Shown: in pieces, positions 1 through 7,789 of the stretch | How positions within the stretch are numbered: position 1 is the first letter of the stretch | Layout: each line of letters starts with the position of its first letter | From: an uncultured Eubacteriales bacterium | Lineage (GTDB): Bacteria > Bacillota > Clostridia > Oscillospirales > Oscillospiraceae | Length of the DNA stretch: 48,952 nt | Assembly (NCBI GenBank): GCA_900316255.1 | Contig: ONCI01000006.1 | Coordinates: 1-48,952, forward strand | Direction of reading: 5' to 3' | Program-made: the position numbers and the translations under genes | Notes under the pieces: generated by a model | What the model saw: only the letters and a program-made list of their open reading frames with translations | Database searches by the model: none | Told to the model about the DNA's origin: nothing

Positions 1-191
1 GACTCAAACACACGGGGGCCGTTCTGATCCTCCGCGAAGTTCAGCTCAATATAGTTTTCAAAAAGCTGCTGCCCGACGTGGCGGATGATAAAGGTCTTGC
101 CGATCTGCCGCGCGCCGTCGATGATCAGCACTTTGTTGGAGTCTGACTTCAAGTAGCTTTCAATATACGGCTGGATCTTCCGAACTAACAT
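1..191 (-). CDS. ATP-binding protein (AAA-type, DUF4143-associated family), N-terminal part only
   Basis: The reading frame starts at the ATG at 191 and runs off the left edge after 63 codons. The visible part is a short amphipathic N-terminus followed by a Walker A loop (GARQIGKT, about residues 26-33) directly after the strand KVLIID. This arrangement is typical of the AAA_14/DUF4143 ATPases that are common and often multicopy in gut Firmicutes. The function of those proteins is poorly understood. The Walker B and C-terminal domains lie outside the window, so the subfamily is inferred from the N-terminus only. Confidence 0.75.
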   Translation of the reverse strand, partial: MLVRKIQPYIESYLKSDSNKVLIIDGARQIGKTFIIRHVGQQLFENYIELNFAEDQNGPRVFE

Positions 192-318
192 AGCGCACCT
201 CCGCACTTTTCAAGAGAATCAACGCCCAGAGTTATCACACAATTCAATATGCTGACCGCAACATGAATCACACATTTCAATATTTATTATACTCAGAAAA
301 CCGCACAAAGCAATAGAA

Positions 319-360
319 GAAAAGAAAAATGCCGCCTCAACCAATGATGGCTGGGGCGGC
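319..360 (-). terminator. Rho-independent terminator after the DUF2442-HTH gene
   Basis: On the minus strand a GCCGCC/GGCGGC stem (331-336 and 355-360) with an extended, partly mismatched inner stem is followed by the T-rich tract ATTTTTCTTTTC (330 down to 319). It lies 19 bases beyond the stop codon of the DUF2442-HTH gene and is positioned to end that transcript. Confidence 0.7.
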
Positions 361-378
361 TCAAAGATTTGGAAACGG

Positions 379-843
379 TTATTGCCAGTTCCTTTTCAGC
401 ACTTCGCTCTTCAGAAAGAGTGTATTCTTTTCCGAAGACTTGATGGGATGCAGTTTCCCGGTTTTTACGAGCTCGTTGATATATTGCCTTGAGCAATTCA
501 GAATCTCAGCGGCCTCGGCGGCGTTGATGATCCTCTCGGAGGCAAAGGCGCGGAAGTCTTCGGCTTCCAGCGGAATGATCATTCCCATCTTATAGAGCTC
601 TGCGTCTGAGATCGCCAGGTTCTCATCCCACTGGATCCCATAGCCGCCGGGCTGAATTTGGATACGGGAAAAATAATCTGGACGGTTTTTGAGAATGGAA
701 AACTGCGGTATTGCGTCAATATACGCACGCAGATCACACTTCCGGATCATGCCGTCCCGGAAGAAAACTAGGATGCTATTCCCCTGAAGAGGGACGACAT
801 CCTCGATTTTCTGCTGGAAGCGGCGAATGACGTTCTTTGGCAA
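379..843 (-). CDS. DUF2442 domain protein with C-terminal helix-turn-helix
   Basis: The predicted protein is 154 residues long. Residues about 10-85 resemble the DUF2442 fold (VVPLQGNSILVFFRDG, then a CDLRAYI strand). Residues about 95-154 form an excisionase/MerR-like winged helix (INAAEAAEILNCSRQYINEL). DUF2442 genes are often paired with toxin-like or kinase-like partners, so a DNA-binding antitoxin or autoregulator role is plausible but inferred. The start is uncertain. The best in-frame start is a TTG at 843 with no well-placed ribosome site, and an in-frame stop lies near 913. The upstream coding frame has been joined to a gene remnant (768-956), so the native 5' end may have been lost. 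Confidence 0.65.
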   Translation of the reverse strand: MPKNVIRRFQQKIEDVVPLQGNSILVFFRDGMIRKCDLRAYIDAIPQFSILKNRPDYFSRIQIQPGGYGIQWDENLAISDAELYKMGMIIPLEAEDFRAFASERIINAAEAAEILNCSRQYINELVKTGKLHPIKSSEKNTLFLKSEVLKRNWQ

Positions 844-956
844 GGAGTTTCGGAAGTCGCCTTCAGAAATGATCCTGCTGGTCCGGAAGAGTGACGGATC
901 TTGCTCCAGTTAAGATATGTCAGATCCTGCTTTTTATGTATGATTGCAGTTTTCAT
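768..956 (-). pseudogene. Truncated gene remnant (possibly HipA-like) overlapping the DUF2442 gene
   Basis: A good ribosome site (GAGGTG, 7 bases before the ATG at 956) starts a short 62-residue frame. Only about its first 35 residues look like real protein (LTYLNWSKIRHSSGPAGSFL). After SFLKAT the frame runs into DNA that codes for the DUF2442 protein in another frame and soon stops. The conserved-looking start resembles the N-terminus of a kinase-like family I associate with HipA relatives in Clostridia; that assignment is from memory and weak. The pattern suggests that a deletion fused the 5' end of one gene to the neighbouring DUF2442 gene. Confidence 0.4.
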
Positions 957-983
957 CCGGATCACCTCACTTGACAGTATTTT

Positions 984-1019
984 GCCCATTCTACTTGACA
1001 TATGTCAAGTAGAATGGGC
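984..1019. promoter_or_regulatory. Perfect 36-bp palindrome, probable operator
   Basis: Every base from 984 to 1019 pairs with its mirror position (half-site GCCCATTCTACTTGACAT), with no spacer. It lies just upstream of the start at 956 and contains TTGACA on both strands, so it overlaps a possible -35 region. It also lies 65 bases past the stop of the DUF262 gene, but no T-run follows, which makes a terminator unlikely. A dimeric repressor site controlling the 956-to-379 unit is the simplest reading. Confidence 0.6.
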
Positions 1020-1083
1020 GCCTCTGCATAATGTTGGATTTCGAATGGAATATAAAAAAGTAGCAATGGGGTAGTCTGTTTGC

Positions 1084-3432
1084 TCATTGCAGCTTGTAAC
1101 CGAAGTGCTGCCGAACTTTCTTGTGAGTCGTCTGATCGTTGAGCATGTATGCGACAAGAGGAACGGAGGTCATCCCTTTTTCCCAATATCCATCAGCGGG
1201 GTTTTCAACATAGCTCTTCCAAGCTATACGAATAAAAATCTCCTGATCGGGCTTCAAGGCAGTTTTATATTCAGGTTTAATCCATTGAGCGTCAGAGATA
1301 GGAACTTCAATCCCATTTTCAATTACGGTGAAATCATCCATGGGAACAGCTGCTGCGGTGCAGACACCGATTCCAACAAAACCAGCGCCAGCTATATGAC
1401 AGTAAACTACGTCGCCCTCTTGAATATTCCTGAGGTATTTTCCAGAGCCTCCAATACTCGCTGACAGGAAACCATATTTCAGTGCATCAGGCCAGCTTTT
1501 ATCGAAATATTCAACAGTGAATTCCTGCGCCTTATCACACTTAATGAATTCTTTGTCGATCTCATCATCCCAGCCGCCAGCGATTTCTTTGATGTCATTC
1601 GGATCCCAGATATCAACTGCCATCTGCAGGTAAGAATTTGCGCGATCTTTGATACTTTCCTTCGTGAACCGAGGGATAGCTTTCAATCCGTATTGCGATG
1701 CAACTGATAAGAATTTCGGATTGTTGTGATAAGCTGTGTCATTCAAAGACTGAGCGAGCACATTATCTCCGATATATTTGCCGACTTTCTCTTGATACTT
1801 TATTGCCTGATAGCTACGGTTTTTATCTCGAGTTAAGATGATTAAGTTGCCGATCATCTGACGGCACGCCTGAAATTCATCGGCATTTTCAAAATCATTT
1901 TGATAGCTTTCATAGTCATCAGGAAGAATATGCTCTATGTCGTAGGTGTTCCCTTTGCGTTTCCGGTCAACATATATATCAAACTGCGAGGGATTTCCCA
2001 TCTTGACATTCACATAAGAAGTGAATCGAGCAAGTAAATGCAGCATATATCGCCCAGAGAATTGGTTCAAGCTGAACTTTGTAATGCTATCTATGCTTAC
2101 GTCCATCCTGCGCAAAGCTCTTACGAGAACCATACCAACTGTACGGCAGTCTTGATTGCGGATTTCCCGCATAACGCGGAATAACAGATATTTGTTTGTA
2201 TTCCAATTGACTTTTTTGAAATTGAAGATACGGGTTGAGGCAAAGATGTCAACGAATTTCGATATCATCTGGATTTTGCGCTTGATGTCTTCCTCTGAAT
2301 CATCATTGCTTACTGCAGAAAGAATCATGGTGATCTGATAGTTCAGATCGCGGTTGGCATTGTAGAAGACCTCCTCATAACCAGGGGTGAAATGTAAGCC
2401 ATATTCTTTCAGCTTTAGGTAGAGTTTCGTTGCTCGGGTCATCTCTGTCATTATCAGAGCCTTATAATCACTGGATTTGATAAGCCCCATCTTTGTTTTG
2501 GCATTACTTCGTACCCAAGTATGGAATTTCTCACCAAGCAGTTCAAAGTCTTCATCGTTTGCACCGCGTTTTCCTTCACGGAGTGTTTGGGCATATTTCG
2601 CGCGGAGCCATGTTGAGATGAATTCAACGTCCTCTGTGTTGACTACGCCGCTGGAATCATATGAGGAAGCGCTCTTTATTTGATTGATGTTGTCTTGCCA
2701 GCGATGATTGACCAAAGCTCTTTCAGAGTCAACGATTTGTTGCATCACATAAGCTTTCATCATTTCTGCGCTGTTGAGACTCAGACCACGATCATTCATC
2801 GTCAGGAAAATTGTATGCGCTTCATCCTCAGAAGGAGTATCAATTTCCAGAAGGAGAACTTTTTCCTTCAGCCAATAAATAAAAAACTCCAGAGCCTCAC
2901 CCTTCAATTCGTCAGGGAAAAGATCCTCAATATCCTTATAACGATCCATCATATTCTGGGCGCTCTCATTGTCAGGCTGATAGGATGCGTCGTTGGAAAG
3001 CAATGCCTCTAGGCAAAGGTGGCGATCATCAACATCAATGTTGAAACTCTTTTTACCGTAGTGATCATCATAGATCATGTCTTCGAACTTGACGGTTCTG
3101 TATCCGAGCTTGGCTTGTTCGGCCTGAAGATTATTCAGGTAAATCAATAACAGGGACAGAGATGTCAGCCGCTGTTGCCCATCAATGATTTTATTGGGAG
3201 CGCTGCCTGTGCAGATGATGCAACCCATGTAGTAGTATCCATAGCGTTCCACTTCTTCAGGAGTATCGTGTTCATTCGGATCGTAGAATTCCTCAAAAGT
3301 ATCCTGAAAATCGGATATCATCTGCTCAATCTGTTTTCTGCCCCAACGATATTCCCGTTGAAAAACATCAACTGTAAAGCGTCTATGAGAAAGAATTTTG
3401 GTAAGCGAATCTGTTTTGTCAATTTTATTCAT
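1084..3432 (-). CDS. DUF262/HNH (GmrSD-like) restriction-type protein with C-terminal PUA/EVE-like domain
   Basis: The predicted protein is 782 residues long. Residues about 1-220 are a DUF262 ParB-like nucleotide-binding domain with the signature IIDGQQRLTSL near residues 82-92. Residues about 490-570 carry a DUF1524 HNH-type nuclease motif (DIEHILP, then GNLIILT). Residues about 640-782 (YGFLSAS, then GDVVYCHIAGAGFVGIG) look like a PUA/EVE-type fold. This layout matches single-chain GmrSD/type IV enzymes, which use NTP and cut DNA carrying modified bases; the C-terminal domain may read the modification (inference). The start ATG has AGGAG 11 bases upstream. A GIY-YIG gene is divergently transcribed next to it, suggesting a small defence locus. 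Confidence 0.85.
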   Translation of the reverse strand: MNKIDKTDSLTKILSHRRFTVDVFQREYRWGRKQIEQMISDFQDTFEEFYDPNEHDTPEEVERYGYYYMGCIICTGSAPNKIIDGQQRLTSLSLLLIYLNNLQAEQAKLGYRTVKFEDMIYDDHYGKKSFNIDVDDRHLCLEALLSNDASYQPDNESAQNMMDRYKDIEDLFPDELKGEALEFFIYWLKEKVLLLEIDTPSEDEAHTIFLTMNDRGLSLNSAEMMKAYVMQQIVDSERALVNHRWQDNINQIKSASSYDSSGVVNTEDVEFISTWLRAKYAQTLREGKRGANDEDFELLGEKFHTWVRSNAKTKMGLIKSSDYKALIMTEMTRATKLYLKLKEYGLHFTPGYEEVFYNANRDLNYQITMILSAVSNDDSEEDIKRKIQMISKFVDIFASTRIFNFKKVNWNTNKYLLFRVMREIRNQDCRTVGMVLVRALRRMDVSIDSITKFSLNQFSGRYMLHLLARFTSYVNVKMGNPSQFDIYVDRKRKGNTYDIEHILPDDYESYQNDFENADEFQACRQMIGNLIILTRDKNRSYQAIKYQEKVGKYIGDNVLAQSLNDTAYHNNPKFLSVASQYGLKAIPRFTKESIKDRANSYLQMAVDIWDPNDIKEIAGGWDDEIDKEFIKCDKAQEFTVEYFDKSWPDALKYGFLSASIGGSGKYLRNIQEGDVVYCHIAGAGFVGIGVCTAAAVPMDDFTVIENGIEVPISDAQWIKPEYKTALKPDQEIFIRIAWKSYVENPADGYWEKGMTSVPLVAYMLNDQTTHKKVRQHFGYKLQ

Positions 3433-3579
3433 GATGATGTCAACTCCTGAATATAATTGCCTTCTCCGATCTGCTGCATGGATATTGCATGATCAGTATA
3501 CAATGGTACTACTGAAAAGTCAAAGTGTTGCAGGCTATATGCAATGTGAACCCAAAGTGTGGATAGAAGTTGATTTCTC

Positions 3580-3608
3580 TTGTAACAAGGTGCTTGAACT
3601 GATATAAT
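3580..3608 (+). promoter_or_regulatory. Sigma-70-type promoter of the GIY-YIG gene
   Basis: TTGTAA at 3580-3585 and a perfect TATAAT at 3603-3608 are separated by 17 bases. They lie 57 bases before the GIY-YIG start, whose ribosome site AGAGGA lies before the ATG at 3665. Confidence 0.6.
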
Positions 3609-3664
3609 CAGGGATGCTTCGTTGGCGGAGCTGGTGAAACGATCATTAGAAAAGAGGAAAAAAC

Positions 3665-4078
3665 ATGATCGAAGCCCGGATAGCAGCTGCAAAAATAATA
3701 GCGGAAAGATTGCTCAACAGCAAGAAGTATAGTTTTTGCGATTTGAAGCCATCTGATTTGCAGGTTGGCCTGGCAGTCATCTATGCGATCTTCGATAAAG
3801 ACTCAGGTGAAACATTATATGTCGGAAGAACAAAGAATCTACGCCAGAGATTGTACACGAACCATTTGATGGGGCCAAAGTCTAACGCACGTCTCAAAAA
3901 GTATCTTACAGAGGACTTAAATGTCCCGGAAATCCAGACGATGGAACAGGCAAAGTCTTTTCTGCGTGAACAGTGCTATTTCCAATATATTCCTGAGCCG
4001 GATATGCGTAGTCGGGGTCAGATTGAGGGCTTACTTGGGTATCTGCTGGACGTACGCTATATCCATGAGGAACACTGA
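3665..4078 (+). CDS. GIY-YIG nuclease family protein
   Basis: The predicted protein is 137 residues long. The GIY-YIG core is seen as VIYAIFDKDSG followed by TLYVGRTKNLRQRL (about residues 38-66). The tyrosines, glycine and arginine of the fold are in place, as is a late glutamate (QIEGLLGYLL) that could be the metal ligand. The small size indicates a stand-alone domain. Such proteins act in DNA repair, homing or restriction. The gene is divergent from the DUF262/HNH gene and has its own promoter and terminator, so it may be an accessory nuclease of that locus or an unrelated neighbour. Confidence 0.8.
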   Translation: MIEARIAAAKIIAERLLNSKKYSFCDLKPSDLQVGLAVIYAIFDKDSGETLYVGRTKNLRQRLYTNHLMGPKSNARLKKYLTEDLNVPEIQTMEQAKSFLREQCYFQYIPEPDMRSRGQIEGLLGYLLDVRYIHEEH

Positions 4079-4139
4079 CGAAGCCCACTTATCTGTCGGA
4101 TGCATTCTTTCCTGAAACAGCGTAATGTGAAGTTTCAAG

Positions 4140-4181
4140 AATCCTCCAAATGAAGTCTATCGACAACATCTGGAGGATTTT
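4140..4181 (+). terminator. Terminator-like hairpin after the GIY-YIG gene
   Basis: AATCCTCCA (4140-4148) pairs with TGGAGGATT (4171-4179) and is followed by TTTT. The loop is long (22 bases), so efficiency is uncertain. The rest of 4079-4253 shows no gene. Confidence 0.5.
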
Positions 4182-4253
4182 AACTATTATTAAAGCAGTT
4201 TTCGTGCTGCGCTACTATTTCGCCGCATAATCCTTTTGGGTGGTCACGACCCT

Positions 4254-4433
4254 TCAGCAGCTTTCGCCCATCTTCTCCGCCAGGTCGCGGAGGCTTTTGC
4301 TGTACTGCGCCTTGGAGATGGCGCCGCGCTCTACGAAGAGATCCAGCGTGTGCTTCTGGGTGAGAAAAAGCTGATGATTCTTCTGCTTGTAATTGAGCGA
4401 ATCCCAGAAGGGGTTTTCAATCGTTACATCCAT
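4254..4433 (-). CDS. Small conserved mobile-element protein downstream of the relaxase
   Basis: This is a 59-residue protein (MDVTIENPFWDSLNYKQKN at the N-terminus) with no recognised catalytic motif. It is rich in Gln, Lys and Leu and probably helical. AGGAGG lies 8 bases before the ATG at 4433 but only 2 bases before an earlier ATG at 4439, so 4433 is chosen. It is the last gene of the relaxase operon. Similar small proteins are common beside Clostridial relaxases, but no function is known to me. Confidence 0.6.
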   Translation of the reverse strand: MDVTIENPFWDSLNYKQKNHQLFLTQKHTLDLFVERGAISKAQYSKSLRDLAEKMGESC

Positions 4434-4470
4434 GATCATATCCTCCTTGCCGCGCTCTTCCGCGGCTTTT

Positions 4471-6045
4471 TTATTTTATCCGATCGGCAGGGGAGTGCTC
4501 GGGCGAGAGCTTGACGCCAAGCATGGTCTCCACATTGGAGGCCACGGTTTGCAGCTCCCGCAGCTTTGAGCGGGCAAAGGAATAGTCTGCGTACTGCTCG
4601 TTTTTCTGCTGAAGGAGAGCGGTCTTTCGTGCCTTCAGATCCTTCAGCGAGGGGATGGATTTCTCCCCGGTGAGCTCGCGGATCTGCTTTCTTGCGGCCT
4701 CGTACAGGGCCAGACTACCGGAGTGAGCCTCCCGAAAATCCTGCTTGTTCCAGGCCTTCAGATAGGCAGAATAGGTGTTCTTGTTGGCAAGATACTGACC
4801 CACATTTCGGATCAAGAGATTGGTGCCGTCCAGCGATTTTTCGGTGGCCTTCAGCGCGGCGTGCTTTTCGTGGAGATCGGCTCTGGTATCGGTGAGAATT
4901 GCACGCAGATCCTCCTCGGTGCCAAGCTGATTTTCCTGAAGGAAGGCAAGGGTTTTAGACATCTCCTTCAAGTTGCTGATCTTGACCTTTCGGGCGTAAT
5001 TGGGATTCTCGCAGGCCTTCACCAGCGTCTGCAGGTCCGCGATGAGTCGGATTGAAGGATCCGCCTTTATTGCGCTGTGAGCGGGCTTCGAAGCGGCACT
5101 TTCTGCGGTCCTGGCCTTGTATTCCAGGCTGCGAAAATAGCTGAGAAGAAAGCCCCTGTCAAAGTCCGTTCCCAGTCGTCTTGCGCGGATGGGACGCTCC
5201 CGGTCCGGAAGCAGATAGCTGAAACGCCCGCGGCTTTCCAGAAGCGTGATGCCGTAGTTTTCCAAGAGCTTTTCCCGGAATTCCTCCAGGCTTTTGCTGT
5301 CATCCAAAGTGGACGAAATCTGCCTGCGCAGGGTGCCAAGAAACGTCTCAAATTTGGATTCGTTGGGGTTCGCTTGGGCGGCTGCAGCCTCATCCAAATC
5401 GTGCTGCCCGCGGCGCTGCGCCCAGTACTCTTTGTCGGTGATGCAGACCTTGGCAGGGTTCAGCAGATCCACCTGATAGAGACCCTCCCGCTGGCAGAGG
5501 TCCATGACCTGCTGCTTGAAAAAGGCCATGAAAGCATCGGAGGCGTTGTGCTTATACCCCGCCGGAAGAAGGCTCTGCTTTTCCGGGAAGAGAAGGTCAA
5601 TCGCTGCCTCTTTTCGGACGCTGTTGATCACGATATGCACGTGGATATTTCCCGCACCGTTGTGACCATCCGGGTGCGTGCAGACAATGGCCTGATGACC
5701 CGGGAAAGCGCGCTGCGTGAGCTCCAGCCCAAAGGCCTGCGCCCTCTCGCAGCTGAGACCGTTTTCCTCCCGGTCCCGGGGATCAAAGCTCACAATATAG
5801 TGGTGCGCCTTGATCTCGGCAGGGGAGGCGTTCTTCCCGAAGGAGGCGTTTGTTTGCATGCACTCCATGCCGAAGGATTCCGGGCTGCAGAGGACGCCGT
5901 CCATAAGGAAGAAGTCCCGCAGAATCAGCTCGCCGTTTTCGTCCAGGATGGGCTTGTTCGTATACTCGTCATGCCGGTATTTCAGATAGCGCACGGCATC
6001 GGAATACCAGTTGTTTTTGACCTTGATGTGTTTAACCGTTGCCAT
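4471..6045 (-). CDS. Relaxase / mobilization nuclease (MobA/VirD2-like, MOBP type)
   Basis: The protein is 524 residues long from the ATG at 6045. Residues about 80-145 carry the relaxase signature: HHYIVSFDPRD, then the HxH metal-binding motif (GNIHVHIVIN, about 133-142) after HPDGHNGAG. A tyrosine-containing N-terminal stretch (NNWYSDAVRYLKYR) is a candidate for the nicking tyrosine. The C-terminal half is long and helical, with coiled-coil character. Relaxases nick oriT and pilot the DNA strand during conjugative mobilization. The start overlaps the MobC stop by 14 bases, showing translational coupling. No type IV secretion genes are seen nearby, so the element would need a helper. Confidence 0.9.
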   Translation of the reverse strand: MATVKHIKVKNNWYSDAVRYLKYRHDEYTNKPILDENGELILRDFFLMDGVLCSPESFGMECMQTNASFGKNASPAEIKAHHYIVSFDPRDREENGLSCERAQAFGLELTQRAFPGHQAIVCTHPDGHNGAGNIHVHIVINSVRKEAAIDLLFPEKQSLLPAGYKHNASDAFMAFFKQQVMDLCQREGLYQVDLLNPAKVCITDKEYWAQRRGQHDLDEAAAAQANPNESKFETFLGTLRRQISSTLDDSKSLEEFREKLLENYGITLLESRGRFSYLLPDRERPIRARRLGTDFDRGFLLSYFRSLEYKARTAESAASKPAHSAIKADPSIRLIADLQTLVKACENPNYARKVKISNLKEMSKTLAFLQENQLGTEEDLRAILTDTRADLHEKHAALKATEKSLDGTNLLIRNVGQYLANKNTYSAYLKAWNKQDFREAHSGSLALYEAARKQIRELTGEKSIPSLKDLKARKTALLQQKNEQYADYSFARSKLRELQTVASNVETMLGVKLSPEHSPADRIK

Positions 6046-6409
6046 ATTCTTTTTCCACTGCCCGGTCCAAACGGCCGCAGGAATCCTGCAGCATATGAAG
6101 CGTTTCCTGCAGCTCTTTCGCAAGGGAATTCGTCATGAGGCCGTTCTCGTTGAAGTACCGGGCGATCTGATTCAGGTTGCCGCCCAGCTTGTTGATTTGC
6201 TGGAGCTCGGAGACGATGGCATCCACGTTATGGATCAGGACCGGCTGCTGCCGGATCTGCTGATTCGCGGCGAGACTGCGCCAGTACGCGGACTGAGAGA
6301 GACCGGCCTTCTTCGCCTCGGTCGATGCGACATGATAGAGCTCCTCCGAGATCCAGAAGCCCACAAAGCGTCCTTTGGTCGGGGTATCAAGTTTTTTTGG
6401 TCGTGCCAT
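6032..6409 (-). CDS. mobC: MobC-family relaxosome accessory protein
   Basis: The protein is 125 residues long from the ATG at 6409, which has AAGGAG 6 bases upstream; a longer frame to 6451 lacks such a site. It shows a ribbon-helix-helix-like N-terminus (GRFVGFWISEELYHVASTEA) and the MobC-type C-terminal motif NKLGGNLNQIARYFNENG. MobC proteins bind oriT and help the relaxase open the nick site. It lies directly upstream of and overlaps the relaxase gene, as is usual. Confidence 0.85.
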   Translation of the reverse strand: MARPKKLDTPTKGRFVGFWISEELYHVASTEAKKAGLSQSAYWRSLAANQQIRQQPVLIHNVDAIVSELQQINKLGGNLNQIARYFNENGLMTNSLAKELQETLHMLQDSCGRLDRAVEKEYGNG

Positions 6410-6444
6410 GGCAAGCTCCTTTTCACGCGCAAGCGGGAAAAACT

Positions 6445-6551
6445 GTCTCATGAAAATGAGACCGATGGGAACCGGGTCTGAACGAGGGATTGGGGAGCGG
6501 AATCCCCAACAAGAGGATGGAAAGGAAAAACATGAAAATGGGTTTTCCTTT
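6445..6551. other. Three tandem hairpins upstream of mobC, candidate oriT region
   Basis: Three inverted repeats follow one another: GTCTCAT-GAAA-ATGAGAC (6445-6462), TTGGGG-N8-CCCCAA (6490-6509) and AAAGGAAAA-N13-TTTTCCTTT (6521-6551). They lie in the gap before mobC and the relaxase, where MOBP-type origins of transfer usually lie. The assignment rests on position and structure only; no known nic sequence was recognised. Confidence 0.4.
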
Positions 6552-6590
6552 AAACATCAGAATCTTGCTCTGAGAAAGTTGCCCCTAAAC

Positions 6591-6902
6591 TCAGGGAAAC
6601 TGCAGAACCTCGTAGCCCCGGTATTTCTTAAATACGTTGTAGATCGTCATGAACTCCATGATGGTGATGGCGTGACCGCCGATGACACCCGCATAAGCCA
6701 CACCAGGCCTTCCCCGGCCATATACCTTGCTGTCAATGTTGACCCAAACCCATGGGCAATCCCAGAAGCCATATTTACACTGAAAGCCTTCATTCCGAAG
6801 AAACTCAATAAATTCAGAGTTCTGATGCCCGAGATCTTCTCCGCTTACAAGAAAGCATTCCCGGGTGTACCCCAGTTGAAGAGAACGTGTTGTGTTTTCC
6901 AT
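6591..6902 (-). CDS. Conserved mobile-element protein of unknown function
   Basis: The protein is 103 residues long from the ATG at 6902, with GAGGA about 8 bases upstream. It starts MENTTRSLQLGYTRECF and contains a Trp-rich stretch (YGFWDCPWVWVNIDSK). No transmembrane segment or catalytic motif is evident. It lies one base after the stop of the 48-residue membrane protein and is part of the regulator-to-mobilization gene string. I recognise the general pattern from Clostridial integrative elements but know no function. Confidence 0.6.
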   Translation of the reverse strand: MENTTRSLQLGYTRECFLVSGEDLGHQNSEFIEFLRNEGFQCKYGFWDCPWVWVNIDSKVYGRGRPGVAYAGVIGGHAITIMEFMTIYNVFKKYRGYEVLQFP

Positions 6903-6903
6903 G

Positions 6904-7050
6904 TCAGTCGTCCTCGTCAATGGCGTCGACGATCTCCAGCTCGTCAATCAAGGTGAGAGGATCGTCCTCCCGCGGAGCAGAGGAGGGAGCCCTTTTCGCG
7001 GCAATCAGAAGAGCGAAAACCAGGAGCACAACAGCAATGCCGATACTCAT
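6904..7050 (-). CDS. Small single-pass membrane protein (48 residues)
   Basis: This short frame begins at the ATG at 7050 and stops at 6904. Residues about 3-18 are strongly hydrophobic (IGIAVVLLVFALLIAA), followed by KR. An acidic cytoplasmic tail (many Asp and Glu, ending DAIDEDD) follows. GAAGG precedes the start. It sits one base after the XRE regulator stop and one base before the next start, which argues for a real, translationally coupled gene. Function unknown. Confidence 0.6.
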   Translation of the reverse strand: MSIGIAVVLLVFALLIAAKRAPSSAPREDDPLTLIDELEIVDAIDEDD

Positions 7051-7051
7051 A

Positions 7052-7336
7052 TCATACCCTTCTTTCTGAGCCGGCAGTGTTCCAATGCTGCCCTACCCGT
7101 TTTGCATTCGTCCAGAGCTGGTCAAGCTCCGCCCAATCCTCATCACTCATGAAAAACTCATAGAGCGGCATGTGAAGTGCATCACATACGATTTGAATGG
7201 TATCGATCCGAAGCTGATTGTCCCGCCTCTTTGCATTTGAAAATGCTGCTCGTGTGAGCCCGGTCATCTGGCACAGTGCAGCCAAGGTCAGACCGCGGTC
7301 GACCAGAATGTCGTTCAGCTTATCCATTGTATTCAT
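7052..7336 (-). CDS. XRE-family helix-turn-helix regulator
   Basis: The protein is 94 residues long. A Cro/C1-type helix-turn-helix occupies residues about 8-65 (LTLAALCQMTGLTRAAFSNA, then YEFF), and a short hydrophilic tail follows. AGGAGG lies 8 bases before the ATG at 7336. It is the first gene of the string that continues into the mobilization genes and probably controls it. The 17-bp sequence at 7379-7395, repeated at 11616-11632, lies just upstream and could be part of its control region. Confidence 0.8.
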   Translation of the reverse strand: MNTMDKLNDILVDRGLTLAALCQMTGLTRAAFSNAKRRDNQLRIDTIQIVCDALHMPLYEFFMSDEDWAELDQLWTNAKRVGQHWNTAGSERRV

Positions 7337-7378
7337 GGTGAGAACCTCCTTCCAAATTGCACCTAAACCCTGAATACC

Positions 7379-7395
7379 TGACCTTCACTTTTGCA
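7379..7395. repeat. 17-bp direct repeat, left copy
   Basis: TGACCTTCACTTTTGCA here is identical to 11616-11632, in the same orientation. The two copies flank the adhE cassette and mark homologous mobile-element junctions. Confidence 0.7.
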
Positions 7396-7499
7396 TCTTC
7401 TTCTTTGGCAAAAAGTATTATCTCATAAAAGGTGTCCCAAATAACGGACTTGGTATTTTCTGGGAGCATCGTTAAATGAAAAAGTAAATGTTGAAGAAA

Positions 7500-7556
7500 C
7501 GTCTCCACGCGCAGCCCGTTAACTCTCAAAAGCGATAGGGCGAGATCACAATGAAC
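7500..7556 (-). pseudogene. C-terminal remnant of a LexA-like repressor gene
   Basis: Read on the minus strand this segment gives VISPYRF followed by a stop and then ELTG-like codons. This matches the end of the LexA-like protein encoded at 11689-12504 (VVSPYRFFEIAGRV). The DNA at 7525-7551 and 11713-11741 is nearly identical, apart from a 2-base deletion in the A-run and a few substitutions. Only about 15 codons remain. The piece lies upstream of the XRE gene, in the same order as the intact copy relative to the shared 17-bp repeat. Confidence 0.55.
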
Positions 7557-7771
7557 GCCGACCGGGCGTACCCGTCAGGTGCTTCGCTTTCTGTTCAAGC
7601 TTTCGGAGGACCGGGAAAAAACAGCGTTTCAGCAGGCTCTCCACAAAGGCGTCTCCGTCGTCCCGAAAATAGAAAAGCGCGCTATCGTGAAAACGACGGT
7701 TTCCTGCCGTTTTCAGCGTGATGCAGCCCGATATTTTCGGACACAATGACAATTGATGTATGCACAAAAAT

Positions 7772-7789
7772 GTGTTAATCTTTTGACGA
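7772..7789. promoter_or_regulatory. Rex-like redox operator upstream of adhE
   Basis: GTGTTAA-TCTT-TTGACGA resembles the Rex consensus TTGTTAA-N4-TTAACAA, matching about 11 of 14 defined bases. Rex controls adhE in many Firmicutes according to the NADH/NAD ratio. The site lies 23 bases before the adhE start. The match is imperfect, so this is a suggestion. Confidence 0.35.

Noticed and set aside
984-1019. Reading the 36-bp palindrome as a terminator of the DUF262 gene
   Set aside because: It has no loop and no T-run on the proper side.
5077-6138. A 353-residue plus-strand frame across the relaxase gene
   Set aside because: Antisense to the well-supported relaxase; no recognisable domain.
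7546-7767. A 73-residue minus-strand frame before adhE
   Set aside because: No ribosome site, no known domain, and it lies in the adhE promoter and recombination-scar region. It could be a gene scrap but is not supported.
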